43,584 nt of DNA from an uncultured Oscillospiraceae bacterium (GTDB lineage: Bacteria > Bacillota > Clostridia > Oscillospirales > Oscillospiraceae), in NCBI GenBank assembly GCA_910588365.1, contig CAJUQS010000154.1, positions 1 through 43,584 on the forward strand, in the 5' to 3' direction. Below, piece by piece: positions 39,297 through 43,584 of the stretch; position 1 is the stretch's first letter, and each line of letters begins with the position of its first letter. The notes beneath the pieces were generated by a model. It had not been told where the DNA came from and did no database searches. It saw only the letters and a list, made by a program, of their open reading frames with translations. The translations under genes were made by a program, and so were the position numbers.

Positions 39297-40493
39297 GTGA
39301 AAAAAAGACTTCTTTCCCTGGTCCTGGCGCTGACCCTGCTGCTGGGACTTCAGACGGCGGCGCTGGCCGCCCCCGGCAGTACCGGGACCTCCCTGGTCTG
39401 CCAGACCGGACAGACGGAGAACGGCGTGGAGCTGAGCCTCGCGGGCCTGAACGGCGGCGTGTACGGCGTCCAGGTGGAGCTGGCGCTCCGGGGCCAGTAC
39501 CCCCAGTGTACCTTCACCAGCGCCTCCGGCAGCGGCACGGCCTACTCCCCCGACTGCACCGTATCCGTGTCCGGCCAGGAGACCCGCGTGACCATCTATC
39601 TCACCGATGAAAGCCCCCTCAACAGCGGCTCCGGCCTGGCTCTGGGGACTCTGCGCCTGGGCGCTCCGGCGGGCCGGGATCTGCTGCCCTCCGCCGCGCA
39701 GGTGAAGCTGCTGGATTACGGCCTGTCCGCCTCCGTGGACGGCACCGTCCCCGTGACGGACGGCGCCGGCACGGGCCCCTCCCAGCCCGGGCAGCCCGGG
39801 CTGCCCTCCGGCCCCTCCCAGCCCGTCACGCCCGTCACACCCAACACGCCCAGCAGCCCCAGCCAGGGCAGCCAGAAGCCCGGCGGGGAGGACAGCAGCA
39901 CCCAGAAGCCCGATGAGGGCCCGGACTATAACAGCGTGGCCCTGCCCTTTGTGGACGTGAACGCGGCCGACTGGTTCTGCGAGGCGGTCCGGTACGTCTA
40001 CGCCCGGGGCATGATGGGCGGCACAGGCGCCAATACCTTCTCCCCCGGCGGCACCACCACCCGCGCCATGATCGTCACCATCCTCCACCGGCTGGAGGGG
40101 ACCCCGGCGGCAGCGGGCTCGGCCTTCACCGACGTGCCCGCCGGACAGTACTACGCGCAGGCGGTGGGCTGGGCGTCCTCAGTCGGCGTGGTCAACGGCT
40201 ACGGGGACGGTACCTTCCAGCCCGACGCGCCCATTACCCGGGAGCAGATGGCCGCCATTCTCTGCCGCTACGCCCAGTATAAGGGCGTCGATGTCTCCCG
40301 CCGGGCCGATCTGACCCGCTTCCCTGACAGCGCCAAGGTCTCCCCCTACGCGGCGGAGCCCATGGGCTGGGCGGTGGAGTCGGGGCTCATCACCGGCATG
40401 GACGGCCAGCTGGCCCCCGGCGGCAGCGCCACCCGGGCCCAGGTCGCTACTATCCTCATGCGTCTGTGTGAGAATGTGGTTACTCCCTCTTGA
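39297..40493 (+). CDS. SLH-domain surface protein with possible cohesin-like head
   Basis: 398 residues. It has a signal peptide (KKRLLSLVLALTLLLGLQTAALA), then a beta-rich domain (about 30-145) with YGVQVELALRGQ and GLALGTLRLGA, whose layout is reminiscent of cohesin or CBM-like sandwiches. A Pro/Gly/Ser-rich linker (about 155-205) follows, then three SLH domains (about 215-265, 277-330, 338-392), which attach proteins to pyruvylated cell-wall polymer. Start GTG 39297 follows GAGGTG; TTG 39282 was rejected for lack of spacing. It begins 11 nt after the M60 gene, so both should be made together. The cohesin-like reading is inference. Confidence 0.75.
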   Translation: MKKRLLSLVLALTLLLGLQTAALAAPGSTGTSLVCQTGQTENGVELSLAGLNGGVYGVQVELALRGQYPQCTFTSASGSGTAYSPDCTVSVSGQETRVTIYLTDESPLNSGSGLALGTLRLGAPAGRDLLPSAAQVKLLDYGLSASVDGTVPVTDGAGTGPSQPGQPGLPSGPSQPVTPVTPNTPSSPSQGSQKPGGEDSSTQKPDEGPDYNSVALPFVDVNAADWFCEAVRYVYARGMMGGTGANTFSPGGTTTRAMIVTILHRLEGTPAAAGSAFTDVPAGQYYAQAVGWASSVGVVNGYGDGTFQPDAPITREQMAAILCRYAQYKGVDVSRRADLTRFPDSAKVSPYAAEPMGWAVESGLITGMDGQLAPGGSATRAQVATILMRLCENVVTPS

Positions 40494-40612
40494 AAGAACA
40501 GGGAACCAAAAAGAGCTTTCGGCCCAAAGCGATCGCTTCTGTGGTGTCCTGCATGTTCAGCCGGGACAACAGCATGACAGCCGGCGGTTGACGAAAGATT
40601 CTGAGTGAAATT

Positions 40613-41017
40613 ATGATAGCGATTGTCTGTATTGACGACAAAGGCGGGATGCTTTTCAACCATCGCCGCCAGAGCCAGGACCGGATACTCCAGGCGGACC
40701 TCCTTCGGGAGGCCGCCCGGAGGCCGGTGTGGATGAATGCCTACTCCGCCAGGCAGTTCGGCGCCCCGGCGGAGAACCTGCGTGTGGCGGAGGACTTCCC
40801 GGACCGGGCGGGCAGCGGGGAGCTGTGCTTTGTGGAGGACCGGGATCTCTCCCCCCTGGCGGGGAAGCTGGAGGGCCTGATCCTCTACCGCTGGAACCGG
40901 ACCTACCCGGCGGACCTGTATTTCACGCTGTCCCTGGAGGGATGGACTCTGGAGCGGCGGGAGGAATTTGCCGGGTCCAGCCACGAGAAGATCACCAAGG
41001 AGGTCTACAGGCGATGA
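40613..41017 (+). CDS. Conserved small protein of unknown function, next to the nuclease
   Basis: 134 residues, soluble, starting MIAIVCIDDKGGMLFNHRRQSQDR. Similar proteins occur in Clostridia, some labelled ribonuclease Z, but none of the RNase Z metal motifs (HxHxDH) are present, so that name is not supported. The ribosome site before ATG 40613 is weak (CTGAGTG), and a possible promoter -10 overlaps the start, so the true start could be internal. The stop overlaps the nuclease start (ATGA), which indicates coupled translation and a shared function. Confidence 0.65.
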   Translation: MIAIVCIDDKGGMLFNHRRQSQDRILQADLLREAARRPVWMNAYSARQFGAPAENLRVAEDFPDRAGSGELCFVEDRDLSPLAGKLEGLILYRWNRTYPADLYFTLSLEGWTLERREEFAGSSHEKITKEVYRR

Positions 41018-41892
41018 AGAGACAGAGATGGGGGGCGCTGGCGGTCCTGCTGGCACTGGTGTGCCTGGTGAGCGCGGGGTGCGCGGAGATCGGGCTCTCG
41101 CCCTCCCAGGGCGAGATGACCTCCGTGGCCACGCTGGAGCAGATCCCGGCCTTTTCCGGGGAGCCCTACGTGTTTTTGGGGAACACCAGGCCGGACTTCG
41201 AGGACGTCACCACCAGCTCCTATGAGACCTACAGTCAGCTGGACAGCCTGGGCCGCTGCGGCGTGGCGGAGGCCTGCGTGGGCGTGGACCTGATGCCCAC
41301 CGGGGAGCGGGGTGCCATCGGCTCGGTGAAGCCCTCGGGATGGCAGTCGGTGAAGTATGACTGCGTGGACGGGAAGTACCTCTACAACCGCTGCCACCTC
41401 ATCGGCTACCAGCTCAGCGGGGAGAACGCCAACAAGCAGAACCTCATCACCGGCACCCGGTACATGAACGTAGAGGGGATGCTCCCCTTCGAGAACATGG
41501 TGGCCGACTACGTCAAGGAGACGGACAACCATGTGATGTACCGGATCACCCCCCACTTCTACGGGGATGAGCTGGTGGCCCGCGGGGTCATCATGGAGGC
41601 CCTCAGCGTGGAGGACGATGGGGAGGGCGTCTGCTTCAGCGTCTATGTCTACAACGTCCAGCCCGGGGTGGTTATCGACTACGCCACCGGCGAGAGCCGG
41701 CTGGCGGATGGGACAGCGGGCGGCGGCGAGGAGGCGGTCAGCTATGTCCTCAACACCAGCTCCAGGAAGTTCCACCTGCCCGCCTGCTCCGGCGCCGCCT
41801 CTATCAGCGAGGCCAACCGCCAGGAGTACGCCGGTTCCCGTGCGGAGCTGGTGTCCCAGGGCTACAGCCCCTGTGGAACCTGCAAGCCCTGA
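41014..41892 (+). CDS. Secreted DNA/RNA non-specific endonuclease lipoprotein
   Basis: 292 residues. The signal peptide ends in a lipobox (LVSAGCAE, Cys at about 23). The nuclease core has NRCHLIGYQLSGENANKQNL (about 126-145), the His-metal finger seen in EndA/NUC-type enzymes with CHL in place of the usual DRGH. At the C-terminus (about 240-292) a small Cys/His region KFHLPAC...CGTC resembles an Ada-like zinc knob often fused to such nucleases. It should degrade extracellular DNA/RNA at the cell surface. ATG 41014 follows AAGGAGG. A terminator lies 87 nt after the stop. Confidence 0.82.
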   Translation: MKRQRWGALAVLLALVCLVSAGCAEIGLSPSQGEMTSVATLEQIPAFSGEPYVFLGNTRPDFEDVTTSSYETYSQLDSLGRCGVAEACVGVDLMPTGERGAIGSVKPSGWQSVKYDCVDGKYLYNRCHLIGYQLSGENANKQNLITGTRYMNVEGMLPFENMVADYVKETDNHVMYRITPHFYGDELVARGVIMEALSVEDDGEGVCFSVYVYNVQPGVVIDYATGESRLADGTAGGGEEAVSYVLNTSSRKFHLPACSGAASISEANRQEYAGSRAELVSQGYSPCGTCKP

Positions 41893-41978
41893 TCGCCCGT
41901 CGGGGCGCTGATTCAGGCGTGGGCGGATATGAAGGAGCATCCCCGCAAAACGGCAAGATTTCAAAGAGCGTTTATAAA

Positions 41979-42022
41979 GTACAGGAGAGTCTGGCAATGA
42001 CCAGACTCTCCTGTACCTTTTT
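41979..42022 (+). terminator. Intrinsic terminator of the nuclease operon
   Basis: A perfect 16-bp stem (GTACAGGAGAGTCTGG/CCAGACTCTCCTGTAC) around CAATGA, followed by CTTTTT. Confidence 0.88.
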
Positions 42023-42170
42023 GCAGGTTTTCCTTCTCAACTTTATCCGCAGCTTCTCAGATTTTTTGCCGCGCCGGAGGTGCGGGGGTGGCGCAGGCGA
42101 AGATGAGCGCGTCACGGTTCATGGTCTTTACCATGCAGTCAACTTTTTCATCTTAGAGCCTATCCCGAAA

Positions 42171-42388
42171 TTAACGATGAACGCGAATGAGCTTACGCCA
42201 GACAATGACAGCACCGGCAAATTGAAGTAGTGCCATATAGTTGGCAGCTTTCTTTTCATAACGGACCAGGAGTTTGCGGAATCGATTGAAAAAGAGTGCG
42301 TAACCTCAACGGCCCAGCGGCGTGCGTGGAAGTCGGGGTTGCGTTCTAACTGCTTCTTTTCCTCACCTCTGGGCCGGATATGTGGAAT
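42171..42388 (-). pseudogene. IS5-family transposase C-terminal fragment
   Basis: The minus strand reads HIRPRGEEKKQLERNPDFHA, RRWAVEVTHSF, then after a one-base deletion NRFRKLLVRYEKKAANYMAL and VWRKLIRVHR before TAA at 42171. This is the last third of a DDE transposase of the IS5 group. The deletion lies in a run of T at about 42290. The fragment stops abruptly at repeat R2 (42389), which appears to have replaced or interrupted the rest. It is a different IS5 subgroup from the remnant at 7574. Confidence 0.7.
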
Positions 42389-42513
42389 ATGATTTCCGAA
42401 TTTTAAATCCGGAAATCATACATTTGATTCAAGCCGTTTTGCTCGCCGCAGCAAGCGGCGGCAACCGCAAAACATGGCACATATTACTTCCGTCCTTTCG
42501 GCTCGGAAGTAAG
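42389..42513 (+). repeat. Dispersed three-hairpin repeat, family R2 (right copy)
   Basis: Aligns with 138-265. Hairpin 1 is ATGATTTCCG/CGGAAATCAT (42389-42419), hairpin 2 GCTCGCCGC/GCGGCGG, hairpin 3 ACTTCCG/CGGAAGT (42486-42510). It directly abuts the truncated transposase. Confidence 0.6.
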
Positions 42514-42534
42514 AGCCTGATGGTATGCAGATTG

Positions 42535-42650
42535 GCGAGAAAAATTTTTGACTAGCAAGGAAGAAACTCGCAGGAATCCTGACGGATTTCAAGAGTTTCT
42601 GACGCAGCCAGACGAAAATTTTTCCGTCAAGATGCCTGTCGGCGCCTATT
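42535..42650 (+). repeat. Dispersed structured repeat, family R1 (right copy)
   Basis: Nested hairpin: GAAACTC (42563-42569) pairs with GAGTTTC (42593-42599), and inside it GGAATCC (42573-42579) pairs with GGATTTC (42584-42590) around TGAC. Conserved flanks are GCAAGGAAG on the left and CTGACGCAG on the right. The left-end copy (1-115) is on the opposite strand. Confidence 0.6.
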
Positions 42651-42819
42651 GGTATAGCTTCTAATATTATACCTCATTTTCTTGACGGAATTCTTTCATT
42701 GAATTATTCTCCCGATTGCAAATTTTTTATTTTCTCTTGAGCAGAATTACTCAATTTCTCATATAAATACTTTTCGACTCCCTTTATAGGATTTACATAC
42801 ATACAGCCGATTTCGCCGC

Positions 42820-43000
42820 TGTTAGTCAAATAGCTTCGCCCTCTCGTTGATACGCGGTCCATATTTCGCTGGCGCGATTCTGCCATACGCCGGTTAATTC
42901 TTCAATTTCTTTTCCCGTTTTTCCCAATTTCTTGAGCCGTACGACCAACCTGCGTATCTCCTTGAGGCCCTCCCTACTTGCCTTAAGCCTATATATTCCA
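42820..43000 (-). pseudogene. IS630-type transposase N-terminal remnant
   Basis: The minus strand reads REGLKEIRRLVVRLKKLGK, TGKEIEELTGVWQNRASEIW, TAYQREGEAI and then a stop. This resembles the helix-turn-helix start of IS630-family transposases. The upstream ATG at about 43000 is in another frame, and no catalytic part follows. The sequence around it (42650-43130) is AT-rich compared with the rest of the window, a sign of transfer. Nothing else recognisable lies in 42651-42819. Confidence 0.5.
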
Positions 43001-43133
43001 TGTTTCCTATTTTACCACATCTCCCCCAGTTTTTCCTAGCTTTTTCTCCGAACGTAATACAAATCCACTCATCGCTTTGGTTTTTATCTTTACAGTTCAC
43101 GGTAAAAACGAATGTAAAGCATAGATTGCCTCC

Positions 43134-43584
43134 TCATACCGCCGCAAACGCCTGTAAGCGTGCGTTTTGCAGGGCGTTATAGTCTGCAATAAGGGCCGAT
43201 TGTTTTTGTGACAACCGGCTGACTGCTGTATGCGCTATTTCAAACAGGTGCGGCCATCCCAGGGTACGGGTGATAATCGCCAGGGATGGGCCGATCTGGG
43301 CGTCCACCCAATTCTCTATCCGCTCCACGCTGTGCTGGACCACGCACCGGGCGACCAGCCGGACGGCCTCCAGCTCGTCCACAAACTCCCGCCACCAGTC
43401 GCAGACCGTGCAGCGGCTTATGTTGGAGTCGTCCCGCTCGATGAAAGAGAGCTTGTCATTGACAACCTGGGCGGCCAGCTTCCCGATGGACGGGGCGCTG
43501 ACGGCCTGCTCGATAAAGGCGTTGGCGTTTTTCTGCCGCATCACCAGTTCCACCCGGACCCAGTGTCCCTCCACGCCCTCCTCC
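43134..43584 (-). CDS. Rep_trans/MobT-type replication or transfer initiator, C-terminal part (cut by window edge)
   Basis: At least 150 residues remain, open through the right edge. Features are WVRVELVMRQKNANAFIEQA, LAAQVVNDKLSFIER, CTVCDWWREFVDELE and ENWVDAQIGPSLAIITRTLGW. They match the C-terminal region of replication initiation factor (PF02486) proteins such as Tn916 Orf20/MobT relaxases. The catalytic N-terminal part would be beyond the window. A GGAGG and a 10-codon frame follow the stop, perhaps the remains of the next element gene. Confidence 0.6.
   Translation of the reverse strand, partial: EEGVEGHWVRVELVMRQKNANAFIEQAVSAPSIGKLAAQVVNDKLSFIERDDSNISRCTVCDWWREFVDELEAVRLVARCVVQHSVERIENWVDAQIGPSLAIITRTLGWPHLFEIAHTAVSRLSQKQSALIADYNALQNARLQAFAAV

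Noticed and set aside
40613..41017. Reading the small protein as ribonuclease Z
   Set aside because: No HxHxDH or other metallo-beta-lactamase motif is present in the 134 residues.
42704..42886. 60-codon minus frame (starts MAESRQRN)
   Set aside because: Its first part is an alternative frame of the IS630-type remnant. The rest has no recognised family, so a phage terminase idea was not supported.

Overview
The window looks like a chromosomal segment of a GC-rich, low-GC-relative Firmicute (class Clostridia), most like the gut Oscillospiraceae (Flavonifractor/Lawsonibacter/Oscillibacter type). The reasons are strong AGGAGG ribosome binding sites, a T-box leader for phenylalanyl-tRNA synthetase, RNase Y, RNase M5, an IreB-family protein, a QueT transporter, SLH surface proteins and an M60 mucin-type peptidase. 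The taxon is inferred; no rRNA or tRNA gene was seen to settle it.

Layout. 1-331: dispersed structured repeats. 332-5879 (minus): a BMP-lipoprotein ABC importer for nucleosides, interrupted by a 637-nt repeat island between the lipoprotein and ATPase genes. 6099-7496 (minus): an FAD-dependent oxidoreductase. 7574-16435 (plus): a sucrose/oligosaccharide locus preceded by a decayed IS5-type transposase: DUF624 (YesL-like) protein, solute-binding lipoprotein, two permeases, LacI regulator, GH32 and GH13 enzymes. Shared TGGAAnnnnTTCCA palindromes suggest one LacI-type regulon. 16613-21670 (plus): a small Xre regulator directly before comEC, then holA, an RNase M5-like gene and a GNAT acetyltransferase. 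21752-26308 (minus): an IreB-family gene with its own promoter, then pheT and pheS under a T-box leader that is separated from pheS by a repeat island. 26531-28298 (plus): queT behind a candidate preQ1 riboswitch, then rpsF-ssb-rpsR. 28547-32165 (plus): ATP-grasp ligase, PHP phosphoesterase and polysaccharide deacetylase. 32459-34009: RNase Y. 34300-40493: a 1661-residue M60 metallopeptidase with dockerin-like repeats, then a three-SLH-domain protein with a possible cohesin-like head. 40613-41892: a small conserved protein and a secreted DNA/RNA nuclease. 41893-43584: a mobile-element graveyard with an IS5 transposase tail, structured repeats, an IS630-type remnant and the end of a Rep_trans/MobT-type replication or conjugation initiator running off the window.

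The most distinctive signal not explained by genes is a set of several intergenic repeat families. Each forms hairpins, and paired substitutions between copies preserve the stems. They lie mainly in leaders and spacers of operons. The clearest functional hypotheses are the LacI-type sugar regulon, a possible cohesin/dockerin-like pairing of the M60 peptidase with its SLH neighbour, and the ATP-grasp/PHP/deacetylase cluster.
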